Positions 44,737-56,564 of a stretch of 64,000 nucleotides of DNA are shown here, in pieces; within the stretch, counting starts at the first letter, position 1, and each line of letters begins with the position of its first letter. The notes under the pieces are model-generated. The model had not been told where the DNA came from. It saw only the letters and a list, made by a program, of their open reading frames with translations, and did not search any database. The DNA comes from Riptortus pedestris (lineage: Eukaryota > Arthropoda > Insecta > Hemiptera > Alydidae). The position numbers and the translations under genes are program-made. The DNA is taken from positions 147,626,001 to 147,690,000 of the forward strand of contig CM032229.1 in the NCBI GenBank assembly GCA_019009955.1. The letters are read 5' to 3'.

Positions 44737-44796
<60 letters not shown>

Positions 44797-44990
44797 TTAA
44801 TTTGAACGGACCTCATTTTCGTCATTTCCTGGGTAGGATCGATGGACATTTGAAGAAAATTTTCGAAAATCTCGTTATGAGTACGACCTCAATAGCTGAT
44901 TTGAAACCTGCTAAAAAGGAAGGGATTATAAAGGAAATAAGTGCTGATGTTTGTGATGTCAGAAGAGCGGATGTTCCCAAGACGTAAGTT
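44095..44990 (-). repeat. Segment D, inverted copy, split by family A
   Basis: Reverse complement of 43318-43480: GCAGAATAACAGGCTACAGC on the left of copy 13, and GGAAATAAGTGCTGATGTTT and CCCAAGACGTAA on its right. Confidence 0.8.
44180..44914 (+). mobile_element. Family A copy 13, insertion with known empty site
   Basis: Starts GTCCGTCAATCAGGGGCTGC and ends ACCTGCTAA. Left flank GAGGAAAAA, right flank AAAGGAAGGG; the empty site reads GAGG-A7-GGA. There is therefore no clear target duplication beyond the A run. The palindrome is lost (GATTTGAAACCTGCTAA). It has two large TA tracts (44645-44790). Confidence 0.85.
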
Positions 44991-45794
44991 GAGATACATA
45001 TATCATTCGTCTTTTATTTTTAATCTAATGCAGTTCAATTTTTTAGTTGTCTCGGTAGTACTGTTAACACAAAATACATATAAATGAAATACAAGAAAAG
45101 TTTACTAATTGTATATGGCGATATTAATAACCTTGACTTAGGTCCGGGTGTTTTGAATTACTTAGGTTTGCCATGATTTAATATTGGGATTCCGGTAATG
45201 ACAACTGTCTAAGTATGGTTTTGGGTAGCGTGAGAAACAGTTATCAGTAGTTTTCTGGCAAAGCTCCCACCGCTGTAGCTACATGGCTCCTGTCCAATCT
45301 CTTCCATTGTTAGCCCCTTTCTCTCACATTCTCAGATATCTTTCCCTCTTTCCTCTCTTTTTTCATCTTATAGATTTCTTGCCAAATTCTCAACTTACCT
45401 CAACAGATTTGTCTGAATTAAATTCACTGGAAATTTTTAATTTTCGTAATGTTGAAACATATTTCTATTTTAGGAAATTGGGTAAAAAAGTAACTATTTC
45501 AGATTTCCTGCAAACATATTGGGTACTGTGATTTCAGCTCAACAGAAATAACTTTGCCAAAATGTCTCTTAAAATTCTTATATTCGGAAGTTGACTTTGG
45601 TGAGACCGTACTAAGCTTCCAAGGATATCCGACGCACAGATAAAAGGGAAAAATTTTCGAATGTCAGCTTTGTATTTAAATAATCTTTGGGGAAAACGTG
45701 ACGAGATTATTTATAACACGTTGGAATAATTATGATTTCACATTTGATATAGCTATGGATGACATGGAATGTAATAGACGGGATTCATTCAGTT
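44991..45794. other. Non-repetitive DNA, no gene assigned
   Basis: An 82-codon frame at 45283-45531 begins in slightly C-rich DNA and contains an acceptor-like TTTTTTCATCTTATAG. There is no recognised family, so it is not called. Confidence 0.35.
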
Positions 45795-45905
45795 TTAGCA
45801 GATTTCCCCTAAACCTATTCTATTGAGGTCATACTCATGACGCGAGATTTGAAAAATGTTCATCGATCCTACCCAGACGATGACGAAATTGAGGTCCATT
45901 CAAAG

Positions 45906-45957
<52 letters not shown>

Positions 45958-46460
45958 TAGATAGATAGATAGATATGTATATATTGGTCAGTTAACGCTC
46001 TAGTGGTCGCAATTTTCGTTTGAACGTAACAAACTTCATATTTAATCGTTTTATGTAAAAATAAAGATCAAGTTCGTTAATGGCTGAAATTGGACCAGTG
46101 GGAGGGGGGCTTTAGAGAGGGGATTTTTGAAAATTAAAAATATCTCCATTATTATGCGTCGGAACGAAAAGTTTTATTGAATCAATCTTATTGCAAATTA
46201 AATTTACTATAAATATTGTTTTATACATTTATTCTCTATCTAGATTATTAACCGAGATATTTGCATATGTATTAAGTGTGTGTGGTCGGCTATATGCGGG
46301 ACTTTCCGCCGAAATCTAGTTCGGCCGTTTCCGTAACTGTTCATCCCTCGTGAATAGGTTTAGAGATTCGTTACTACTACTGTTATTAGTAAGCAGATTT
46401 CTCTATTGTAAAACATCACGTGGGAAATCTGCTTAGTTTAAGCAGCCCCTGCGTGACGGA
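45795..46460 (-). mobile_element. Family A copy 14
   Basis: Starts TTAGCAGATTTCCCCTAAAC (palindrome half lost) and ends AAGCAGCCCCTGCGTGACGG. TA tract and GATA repeats at 45911-45980. Short variant with the TTCGGCCGTTTCCGTAACTG segment. Confidence 0.8.
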
Positions 46461-46690
46461 CCTTTTTATTTTTATGTTAGATAAGCTTGTGATAAGCAAG
46501 GTTTATATTTCCTAAAGCTATGCTGATTAAATATGCTTTAAGAACATCCCCTAAGAATATTACAGGGTCAATGAAAACAATACGTCATTAAACTTGGAAT
46601 AAGTCGTTTCGTATAATATATATGACTTTTAATATGAGATGAGCAGGAGTGGGGTTTATTAATATTGAAAAACACAAACGGCATTTACTC

Positions 46691-46721
<31 letters not shown>

Positions 46722-47444
46722 ACACTCTCAAAGAAACAAACAAGCAGAGAAAATAAATAACGCAGCATTCCCATCGTCATCCTTCTTATTTGCCTAGTGG
46801 ATATCTTTAAGTTTATTATTCAATTTAAGTTCCCAAAACAATTTATTTTACTTCTTTCTTCTATTACCAAACATTGGAAGGATGAGAGCACCTTTTTATT
46901 TTCATAATTCATTTTGTTTTGTATAAATGATAATTCTCATTGCGAACTGATATTTTCAAAAATGCCTGGTAAATGATTTCATTTGGTTAATTGAGAATTT
47001 ATACTCGTGTAATGTGTCAGTCGAAGTGTTATATTTTCTTGGTCGCATCTTCAGCAGGGTTCACAAATACAGATTTTTTTTCTTCTAAATTCACCTCTTC
47101 TGCCAGAGTTAATAAACTGCCCTGAGGATCACACACACACGCGCGCGCGCGCTCACAAATAAGGTACCTTTGAAACAATATACAAAAATGAATAAATTTA
47201 AAATCTCAATAATTGTCTACTATAGTTCGGGACAGACTGTGGGACATGTATAGTACGCTTGTTCACTAACATGACGTCTACCAACTTTACAGCAAAGAAT
47301 TTTAATTAAGGCAGGAAAAGGCCACCAGACTAAAACACTATATTCAAAAAATCCACCTTATTACTAAAGCACGGACTAGAGATAGTATTCTCAACACATT
47401 AAATACTGCGTTAATAAAATAAACAATCTTGAGTTCTTATAATG
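46461..47444. other. AT-rich DNA with microsatellites
   Basis: A small family A scrap near 46600-46660 (AATATGAGATGAGCAGGAGT), TA repeat at 46698-46722, and (AC)n(GC)n at 47130-47152. No gene seen. Confidence 0.4.
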
Positions 47445-48590
47445 GAATCTATATATTTAAACTGAATGTTTGTCTATATGTCCTCTATAGAATCGTAAAC
47501 GGCTGAACCGATTTTTTTTTAAACTTGGTATGTATATTACTACTAACCCAGGTTAGGATTTTGACTATATTAATATTCTTTCAGATGAAGAGGAGTGGGG
47601 GGTTATAAGGGAGGCCTGAAATTAAAAATAGCGATATTTCGTCTCCTATTGGTTTTTCGGCAAATATGCACATAACAAAAGCGGTTTATTTTGTTATTTA
47701 GAGTAATTTTTTTTAATATTCACTTTTGTCGTATACTGAAGTATAAATGAATCATTTGCTAATAACTATAGTGGGGGTCAACAATTTTGTATGGCACGAA
47801 AGACTCAACCGAAATAAAGGAAACTTCGTATGTGATTTGGTATTAACGCTTCCCTGATTACATGCCATATTAAAATTTCGAAGTAAGAACAGGAGTGGGG
47901 GTTATAAGGGAGATGTGAAATATAAAATCGCGGTATTTCGTAATCTATTCATTTTTCGGAAAACGTGCATATAGCAAAAGTTATTTTTTTATTTTTATTT
48001 TATCCAGATTAGGTTTTTGGCTATATTAATATTTTCTGAGACGAACAGGAGTGGGGGTTATAAGGGAGGCGTGAAATTAAAAATAGCGATATTTCGTTTC
48101 CTATTTGTTTTTTGCCAAATGTGCACATAACAAAAGCGATTTATTTTGTTATTTAGAGTAATTTTTGTTATATACACTTTTGTCGTATACTGTATACAAA
48201 AGACTCAACCGAACTAAACGAAACTCCGTATGTGATTTGGTATTAACACCTACCTGGTTATAAGCTACACTAAAATTTCGAGGTACGGACAGGAGTGGGG
48301 GAGATGTGAAATATAAAGTCGGGGTATTTCGTAATCTATTCATTTTTGGCAAACGTTCATATAATAAAAGTTGTTTGTTTTTTTATTTAAAATAACTTTC
48401 ATAATATGCACTTCTGCCGTATAACGAAGTATAAATGAGGTATACTTGAAAAACTATAGAAGGGGTCAACAATGTTATAGGACACGAAAGATAGCTAATG
48501 TACAAAGTAAAGCCCATAAAAAATACCATCATCATTCAGCCCCAAATGATTTCCCGGGCTAAGGCCAGTACCTCAGCTAGTGTACTAAAA
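47445..48590 (-). repeat. Family B copy 4 with an internal tandem duplication
   Basis: From the AATGTTTGTCTATATGTCCT and GTAAACGGCTGAACCGA end to GGCCAGTACCTCAGCTAGTG. The interior occurs twice (47560-47998 and 48003-about 48390), each with GGGGGTTATAAGGGAGG, CACTTTTGTCGTATACTG and AAAGACTCAACCGAA. Confidence 0.7.
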
Positions 48591-48684
48591 ATTAATCAAT
48601 GCAGTGGTTAAGAACCTAATCTTGTTAAGGTCTGAATTTTATAATTTTGTTTCTTTTTATAGTTTTCACAAAACAGTAAGTATA

Positions 48685-49051
48685 TTATATATTTTGAAAG
48701 GTACATATAGAAAATGAAACCCTTCTGAGCATGGATAGCACAAAAGAAAAAATAGGAATACAAAAGCAAATAGAGAAAAAAATAACATTACGAACTTCTT
48801 TAGTAAAATCGCTTGGAATGAAAATGGTATTTGAGGACTGATTTGGAATGGCGGTGTTTCTGAGGCACAAGAGAAGTGGAAGCTTGAGGGAGCTCGCAAA
48901 AGCCATCGTAGATACTATGGATCCATGTAGGAGGGTAGGGATGCAACAAATTGAAAGTTCTACACGTAGAGGTGGCAGGTGGGACACCCAACACCAATAC
49001 CTGACACAATGCTATTACCTGGGCACAACTTGATTGCAACCTTGTTCCCAA
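48685..49051. other. Coding-like island, strand unresolved
   Basis: GC is higher than the flanks. A minus-strand ATG frame of 100 codons (48987 to 48685), an overlapping minus frame of 83 codons, and a + frame of 61 codons (48848-49033, MAVFLRHKRSGSLRELAKAI) all run through it. Composition alone does not decide which, if any, is real. No family recognised and no clear splice sites. Confidence 0.3.
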
Positions 49052-49059
49052 GTTCTTTA

Positions 49060-49690
49060 ATGTTCTTGGAAGTTTTCGCCCAACTCAGTTGCTTTCAACT
49101 AAAGCCGAAAGTGAATTAAAAACTCAGGAGGGGCCTCCTTAGCTAAATAAATTCATAGGTCGATTGTGATTACCCTTCATTGATTGTCATAATTAGAATC
49201 ATAATATTACAAGCCCTAGAAATGTACTAATTTTTGTGCCTTCAGTCGCCGTAGCTTCGTGAATATCATCAAATGTAGTTTGTGTCATTATAGACGGCCT
49301 ATCTAAAGAGTTCTTACCTTTTCTAATGGTGAAACTTAGAATTTTATATAATGAGTTTATCAGTGAACAAATTCGTAATGCTTATGTAGAAATCCAAATT
49401 ACGTTTTATTTATTTATTTACGTCCACTTTTTTGCAACTAAGGCTAATTTGGACGGATTATCTACAGGTTGCCACCCCTTTCTAGCCAGGGTGGGACTAA
49501 GGATTTTATTGAATGAATTCCGTCACTAAATAAATTCCTATTGCCCAAACGGGAATCGAACTCGCCAATTTAGGTTTACCGACTGAATTAAGACTTAACG
49601 TCTCCTCACATGACTAACCTAAGCCCTCACGATATACGAAAAGATTTAAATCAGTTAATTAAATATGCAATAAACGGGAGGAACTAACAA
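49060..49690. other. AT-rich spacer
   Basis: No gene. The 67-codon frame at 49326-49529 has no support. Confidence 0.4.
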
Positions 49691-49692
49691 AA

Positions 49693-49840
49693 GTCCGTCA
49701 CGCAGGAGCTGTGTAAACTAAGCAGATTTCCCGCGTGAAGTTTAACAATAGATAAATCTACATACCGGTAACACCACCACCGTGAATATTAAGTAAATAA
49801 ATACAAACTGTGATAAGAAACCTCCCGATTCCCTCCGAAT
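49693..49840 (+). repeat. Family A 5' end fragment
   Basis: GTCCGTCACGCAGGAGCTGT start, running about 150 bp into the interior before stopping at AAGAAACCTCCC. Confidence 0.7.
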
Positions 49841-50044
49841 TATTTCTATGATTATGAATAATATGGTTAATACGATAATCTATTATTATTTTATATATAA
49901 AAAAAGATACATGCACAGGAAACGGGTATTATAAAAATATTGTGTATTTTGTAGAATTAAGCACATAACAAATACTTTTATTAACATATCCCTAGCACGC
50001 CGGGTACTCGGGTGTAAATCCTAAGCACCTTGACGGGAAAATGT

Positions 50045-50145
50045 AAAAATATTGTACAAAGTAAATCTGCCAAAAAAATACCATTATCATTCAAACTCAA
50101 ATGATTTCCCTTGCGAAGCCAGGTACCTTAGCTAGTAGATTTATA
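50045..50145 (-). repeat. Family B end fragment
   Basis: ACCATTATCATTCAAACTCA through CCAGGTACCTTAGCTAGTAG matches the start-side end of family B. Confidence 0.65.
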
Positions 50146-50149
50146 TTTA

Positions 50150-50246
50150 TTCCAAGGCACCTCATTTTGTAATCTCCAATGAAGGATCGATAGAAAGTTT
50201 TTGAAAATCTCTCCTTGAGCAAGTTCCTTTAAGGGAAATCTTCTAA
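50150..50246 (+). repeat. Family A solo 3' end
   Basis: ATGAAGGATCGATAGAAAG to TTTAAGGGAAATCTTCTAA. Only about 100 bp, 5'-truncated, directly after the family B fragment. Confidence 0.65.
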
Positions 50247-50304
50247 AAACATTGAAGCATCACACAATTTCTGCTACTAACATGTTCTAATAGTTTAAAA
50301 TGGT

Positions 50305-50536
50305 TTAGGGGCTGCTTAAACTAAGCTGATACATCACGTGCATTGAGTATTTGCATTTATCTCAAAACTTAATTGTTCAATGATAATAATATTTGGTATA
50401 TAGAATTCAAATTAAGTGCTTCATAATATAATAGCATACTGTTAATATGAGATTAGTATAAGTGGGGGCTTACTGAAAGCCGAAAACTAACAAATGCGAA
50501 TATCTCGGTTAATAATGAAGATAATGAAAATAAAAA
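50305..50536 (+). repeat. Truncated family A copy interrupted by copy 15
   Basis: Begins inside the 5' hairpin (AGGGGCTGCTTAAACTAAGC), continues through the long-variant block to TCTCGGTTAATAATGAAGAT, then is cut by the start of copy 15. Confidence 0.6.
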
Positions 50537-51380
50537 GTCCGTCACGCAGGGGCTGTGTAAACTAAGCAGATTTCAATCGTGAAGTTTAGTAATAGATAAA
50601 TCTACATTCTGGTAACACAACAGCACCGTGAATAAATACTAACGGAAATAAGAAATGTTTCATCCAATTTCAATAACCTGCCGACAGGAAGCGTTAGGTT
50701 AAAAATGTAAACAAACGGGTCTGCCCGTTTCACACCGGAAAGAATAACAATTTCTGAAATATACCAGAATATAAAATATTAATTTTATTGAAAACTATTT
50801 ACTATACCTAGTATTGTAATTAATAAATGAGTCAGAATAATTGTTATCTCAATCAATCAAATTTTAGTAGTCCAAAACCTTAAGACGAGGGGGGGGGGTC
50901 ACCGGGACATATTTGCATGTATCTCGTATAATAAAGGTCTCTTGAATACAATACTTGGTATTTAAACTTCGAATAGTGTGATTTATTATGTAGCAGAGTA
51001 TTGTTTAAGTAACATGAGTAGAAGTGGCGGTTTACTGATGGCTGAAAAATGCAAATATCTCGGTTAATATTCAAGATAGGGAATAAATGTATATAACAAT
51101 ATTTAAGTACAGTTAATTTGCAATAAGAGTCTTTCCAGTCACTTTTTCAATAAGATTGATTCTATACAATTTTTCGATCCGCCGTATAGTAACGGAGATA
51201 TTTCTAATTTTCGAAAATCCCCCCTCTAAACTCCCCCTCCCACTGGTCCGATTTCAGCCGTTAACGAACTCGATCTTCCTTTTTACCTAAAACGATTATA
51301 TACCGAGTTTGGTGACGATTAAACCAAAATTGCGACCGCTACAGTGTTAACAGACAACTATATATATAATATATTGAAAA
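50537..51380 (+). mobile_element. Family A copy 15, runs into the mosaic region
   Basis: Starts GTCCGTCACGCAGGGGCTGT. Normal order is kept through the long block (G run at 50889-50896) and the CCGCTACAGTGTTAACAGAC block. After the short TA tract at 51360 its sequence becomes mixed with family B. Confidence 0.75.
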
Positions 51381-54300
51381 TTTTCGTCATCTCTGGTCTG
51401 TACATGGATATTTTTCGCGAAATTTCACGATAACTTTTCGTTTCACATGTCATACGACCTCAATAGCTGCATTTTGTTTCTTTCGTACATAACAACTTGT
51501 TTGTTTGTTTGCATTTGTTTGTTTGTTTGTTATGTTTCGATCCGACGCATAATAGCGCTGAATTAAGAATTTTCGAAACTTGGTATGTATATTACTACTA
51601 ACCCAACTTAGATTTTAGCCATTAACGAACTAATCTTTCTTTCTGTATAAAATGAGTGGGTTATAAGGGAAGCCTGAAATTAAACAGTAGCGGGCCTCAT
51701 TTTCGTTTTCTATCTGGTAGGATCGGCAAATATGCACATAAGAAAAATTTGTTTCGTTATTTAGAGTAACTTTTGTTATATACACTTTTTCGTATACCGA
51801 AATAGGTGATATGCGCTTAAATCTGCTATAGTGGAACGGTGAACAATTTTATTTGGGACAAAAGACTCAACCGAACTAAAACAGAATCGGGGTAGGTAGC
51901 AGTGAGGCTATACATTATAATAAGCCATACCAACATTTGTATGGACGGGCAGGAGTGGGGCTATAAGGGAAGCCTGATGAATTAAAAATAGCGATATTTC
52001 GTTTCCTATCTGGTGGTTCCGCAAATATAAACAGTGAACAAAAGTTGTCTAATTGAGTTATTAGTGGAAAGTAACCTGCTCCTCCCAGCATTTCATGTCG
52101 TATGCCCTTCTCTAAGTATAAATGCCCAGTCAGCTATTCTTGCGGGCGGTGAGCGTAATCGATATGACCGAACTTCAAAACTCGGTATGTCAATTAGCAT
52201 TAATTCTTCCATGAAACGTCACAAGGGATTTGATTTTTGGTTCGAATGGGAGGGGGGTTTTAATTGAGATGTGTTTGTAACTACAATATTCAACCCTACC
52301 TACATGTATAGACTGTCCTTTACTGACAAGAATATCACGGCCTTCCCCCTGCCGATTTGAACGAACATATTTTATTATTAGTACCTAATGAAAAAGTCCG
52401 TCACGCAGGGGCTGCGTAAATGTCAAAATATTGTGCAATGTGAAGCCTGCTAAAAAATAGAGCATCACCATTCAGCCTCAAATGAATTCCCGGGCAGAAG
52501 CCTCTAAACCTAGTATATATATTACGGCGTAATATATATATTAGTATATAGAAATATATATATTATACTAACCTCTATATATATAATTGTAACTCTGTCT
52601 GTACGTTGATTTTTTTTCGGCGGAAAGTCACGAATATCTTTTCGTTTCACATGTCATAGACACCATAATGCATTTGTTTCTTTGGTGTCTGTTTGTTTGT
52701 TTGTTAATATTCAAGATACAGAATAAATGAATTTTATGAAACTTGGTATTTATATTACCACTAACAACTTAGACTTAGGTTCTATATTAATATCCTCGAT
52801 CCGAAAAGGAGTGGGGGTTATAAGGGAAGCAGATATTTCGAATTTTTGAAAATTCTAAACCCCTTTCCCACTGGTTTTTCGGCAAATATGAATATAACGA
52901 AGTTGATCTTCCTTATTTACATGAAACGATTGTTATATACCGACTTTTTTTGGTGACACAAAAATTGCGAGATATACGATAAAATATAGCGGAAATGAAC
53001 ATATATATATATTGGCACAAAAGACTATATCTGAAATAAGTAAATAGGTATATATATATAGCACTAACGCTTTTTGAAGAAGCCATACCAACATTTTCAT
53101 CATCTCCTGGTAGGATCGATGGACATTTGAAGGGAAGCCAGAAATTTTTCGAAAATCGCGTCATGAGCGATATTTCGTTTCCTATTGGTTTATCGGGAAA
53201 TATGCTAAACAAAAATTCTGTTTAATGCTATTTAGAGTAACGCACTTCTCAAGCGTTCGTCTAAAAATAAACAAAATATACGCTAAAAATTTAGCGGAAG
53301 TGAACAATTTTGAGTTGTTCCCAAGACATATATCATGGACTCAACCGAGCTCGTAAATAAAACACTCGTGATGTGTTTTAGCACTAACGACTAACTCCAA
53401 TAAATAAATGAACTTACATTTTTAGGACAGCGCAGGAGTGGGGTCATTATGAATTTTGATTGTTCGTTTCCTAATTGTAGTTTCGGCAAATATGGTCACA
53501 TAACAGACGGGTTATCTGGTACAAATTTTTGAATTTAGAGAAATTTGCTCAAGTACTTTTCATGTTGGTTGTGTATGCGCCTCACCTGGAAAAAATTAAT
53601 TCAAATGTATGTTAATTTATCGTCCTCAAATATTTTCAAATCTATGCATAATTTTCCTGCACAGGAAGCGGGAAATAGAGACATTCATAGGTGAAGTCTT
53701 ACATAGTCAAGTGAATTTCAGTAAAGTCGCCATGATACTATTTTATAATTTTTTATTTAAACTGCATATACTCTCTTTTGATTTCGGAGACAATGGTCTC
53801 TCAATCCAGTGCAAAGTTTCGTCCTTGCCAAAAAAATAGTCAACATTCAGCCTAATGAATTCTTTAGCGTAAGTCCGGGTAATCTGGTGAGTAAATAATA
53901 TAAAAATATATATATATAAATATGTTGATGATATGATATATACATATAATTTTAATTAACCTCATTTTTCGTCATCTCCTGAGTAGGATCGATGGATATT
54001 TTAAGAAAATGATTTTGTCCTTGACAAGTTTTACGAGTTTCAAGAACTCGGTTTCAGCGACCAATGAAAAACTTAAAACTTTACCTCCGACTTTGGAAAG
54101 TCCTTAGACAATTGAATACTTGACAACTCATGACAAAAGTTAAAGCTGTCATAATAGCGGAGATATTAAGCAATTTTCGAAATTCTCCGCCTCCCCCTGG
54201 TCCGATTTCAAGAGTTAACGAACTTGATATTCAATTAATACTATATATACACATATTAAAAACGGGCCTCATTTTCGTCATCTCCTGGGTAATATCGATG

Positions 54301-55020
54301 GACATTTGAAGAAAAATTTCGAAAATCGCGTCATGAGTACGACCTCAATAGGTGATTTCCTTTAAAAGAAATCTGCTAAAACGGTATCTTTTCTCCTTTG
54401 ACGATAGCAATAACAGAATTCGGGGTAGGTTGTGGCTATACAGTATTGCTAAGTTGGTTATTTGTGAGTCAATTATGAGTGGAGCTATAAGGGAAGATGA
54501 TGATGATGATGGAGATGAATTGTGAGGTGGGGGGATATTCAAGACACAGAATAAATGTGGTAAAACAGTGAACTGTTGAAACGTTAATTTACAATAAGAT
54601 TGATTCAATACAAAGGTGCGGATCCGACGCATAATCCCAGCATTGTGAATTTTCAACATTCCTTACCCCTTCTCTAAACCCCCCCAGTCAGCCTATTCTC
54701 TGCCGGCGGTGAGGCGTAATCGATATGACCTTCTCTCGATAGCTCCGACTATCGATACCTTCGAAATGCCGCAAGGGATTTGTTTTCTAAGAATGAATAA
54801 CAGGATGATTTTAATTGAGATGTGTTTGTAACTACAATATATATAACTATATATATATATATATATATACTGACAAGGGGTGTGCACGGCTTTCCCTATT
54901 CGTCATTTTAGGATCGATGGACCTAATGAAAAATCAATTCTGTTAATGCGTCAAGAGTACGACTTCTCAATAGTGTTCCCTTCTGGGAAAAAGTTGCTAA
55001 AACAATTTGCCTGAATGTCT
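51380..55020. repeat. Fine-grained mosaic of families A, B and C
   Basis: Pieces of 10-50 bp from three repeat families alternate. For example, near 51530-51740: B (TTTGTTTGTTTGTT), A (TTTCGATCCGACGCATAATA), B (TTGGTATGTATATTACTACT), A (ATTAACGAACTAATCTTTCT), B (TTATAAGGGAAGCCTGAAAT), A (CCTCATTTTCGTTTT), B (GCAAATATGCACATAAG). Family C sections occur at 52030-52390 and 54660-54905. Each series stays in its own internal order, so the families look interleaved rather than randomly broken. All open frames here are artefacts. Confidence 0.75.
54155..54378 (+). repeat. Family A 3' section within the mosaic
   Basis: A comparatively clean stretch: CCCCCTGGTCCGATTTCA, CTCATTTTCGTCATCTCC, then CCTCAATAGGTGATTTCC and TCTGCTAA. 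Confidence 0.7.
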
Positions 55021-55115
55021 TGAGTTGTTCCCAAGACATATATCAAGGAGTCCCCCGTGGCTCATTATCGGAAATCTCGGGATTAAATCTCGCCCGGAGT
55101 GACTATTTTTTTCTG
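54885..55115 (+). repeat. Family C, left inverted arm
   Basis: GGGTGTGCACGGCTTTCCC, CCTAATGAAAAATCAATTCT, TTTGCCTGAATGTCTTGAGT, then a tRNA-like stretch with a deletion between its A-box-like (TGGCTCATTATCGG) and B-box-like (GGATTAAATCTC) parts. Family A pieces are inserted between the C pieces. The clean inverted partner is 55495-55740. Confidence 0.6.
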
Positions 55116-55119
55116 GATT

Positions 55120-55494
55120 TCTTTAATAATTTTATACGTTAGAGCTATATTTTCATTATGCTTGATCTTGGATCACTGACATATATTTTTATTGTGAAGA
55201 TAAAACTTTTATCAAGCGTCCCCAAAACTGATCGTATTTGATAAACAGAAGCGTAATGTTTTAACGTATTCAGTTAAATTCTACTCTTGTTTATTAGATC
55301 CGCAATAAAATTTGTTAACTTGATGATAGAAATATACTCTTCTATCTTTCAGAGACAAGATTCTATTATAAAGGTATATTACTATTTAAAGAATATTTTT
55401 ATGTCTAGAGCTAGAAAATTTTAAATATCTTTATTAATTGTAAAATAAAATTATATCATATAAATTGGTAATCCAATCCAGAAAAATATAGACG
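55120..55494. other. Spacer between inverted C arms
   Basis: AT-rich, no gene seen. Confidence 0.5.
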
Positions 55495-55740
55495 CTTCCG
55501 GGGAGTTTTGATCTTGTGATTTCGGATTACACAAGAAAAGCTGTATCCACTGAGCCACAGTGGATTGTTTGAGGCGAGTGTCTTGGAAACAACTCAAGAC
55601 GTTCAGGCAAACTTTAACAATTTTTTTTAGACGAACGCTTGAGAAGTGCGTTTTCTCGCTTTAACAGAATTGCTTTTTCATTAGGTACTAAACACTAAAA
55701 AATGTTCGTTCGAATCGGTGGGGCAAGGCCGTGCACACCT
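55495..55740 (-). mobile_element. Family C, probable tRNA-derived SINE
   Basis: On the minus strand: GTGTGCACGGCCTTGCCCCA, CGAACGAACATTTTTTAGTG, CTTCTCAAGCGTTCGTC, TTGCCTGAACGTCTTGAGTT, then a tRNA-like region. An A-box-like TGGCTCAGTGG (55557-55547) and a B-box-like GATCAAAACTC (55513-55503) are about 33 nt apart, as in tRNA genes and tRNA-derived SINEs. The acceptor stem does not pair well, so this is not a functional tRNA. Confidence 0.5.
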
Positions 55741-55744
55741 CTTG

Positions 55745-56004
55745 TGAGTAATGCTAGAGAAGTTCTAAGAAAGGGTATACTGGCCATTAGACAAACTTTT
55801 TCCGTTGATTTATTTAGTCTTTATTTAAATATTTTATGAATTATTCCCCTATTGTTCAGTGAGACTCTATGAAGTGACAGTTTTGTAGCAACATACTTAA
55901 TTTAGCTGCTCAGATATGAATGAGTCCTTGTTATATTTTATTCGCTGTTGTTTTCCATTTTTGTTTTTTGATTTCCATTTTCGTTTTTGTTTTCAATTTC
56001 AGTT
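55745..56004. other. AT-rich spacer with a T-rich LINE-like tract
   Basis: 55945-56004 (TTTTCCATTTTTGTTTTTTG, repeated TTTCCATTTTCG units) resembles the tandem 3' UTR of the 27838-28164 LINE fragment but lacks its conserved end. Confidence 0.3.
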
Positions 56005-56090
56005 TTAGCAGATTTTCCTTAAGGAGAATCAGCTATTGAGGTTTTTCTCATGACGTGATTTTCGAAATATTTCCTCAAATGCCAGTAGTA
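56005..56090 (-). repeat. Family A solo CTAA end
   Basis: TTAGCAGATTTTCCTTAAGG, CAGCTATTGAGGTTTTTCTC, GATTTTCGAAATATTTCCTC, then unrelated DNA. Confidence 0.7.
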
Positions 56091-56560
56091 GTAAAAGGGG
56101 GTTTCTAGCGCAATTTTCAAAATACACTAAATCCCTAAAAAAAATATGAACATACTAATTTTACTTTCCCTTCTTTTTTGAAACGATATTGAGCTTCACG
56201 CTCTGCCAATGAAATGAATACTTTTGCAAACCAACATTCTGCAAAGACTTCTAGACCAAATTTCTACTAGAGCTTTAAATAAATGTCTAAATCTCACAAT
56301 TTCTATTTGGTAACATTTATCAAATGAACGGAGTTATAAAATGTTAGTATGACTTGGATATTCCCTTGTTAAAATTAATTTGACTTATATTGTTTAATTT
56401 TGCTCAATAGTATTATACTTATTATAATTATTGTAGAACAGTTTTGGTAATTTCGAACAATTCCACATAAAATTTGATGTTCCAGTGAAATTGGATTAAT
56501 GGCCGGAAATATTCGTACAAGAAGCAATAGAGATAGTAAAATACTCAAATTACAAAAATT
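56091..56560. other. AT-rich spacer
   Basis: No gene or shared repeat recognised apart from a possible family A scrap near 56490 (TTAATGGCCGGAAAT). Confidence 0.4.
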
Positions 56561-56564
56561 AAAT

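Noticed and set aside
44802..44987. Frame beginning MNGPHFRHFLGRIDGHLKK, also seen as related frames at 35928-36305 and 39708-39911
   Set aside because: This peptide recurs because it translates the conserved family A block (CATTTTCGTCATC...CGATGGACATTTGAAG). Stops and microsatellite in most copies show it is not coding.
47030..47075. Minus-strand CTGAAGATGCGACCAAG resembling a hammerhead core
   Set aside because: No GAAA follows a pairing stem II, and stem I has no partner strand.
55035..55100. tRNA gene candidate
   Set aside because: A-box and B-box-like motifs are about 10 nt apart and there is no acceptor stem. Better explained as a deleted SINE head.
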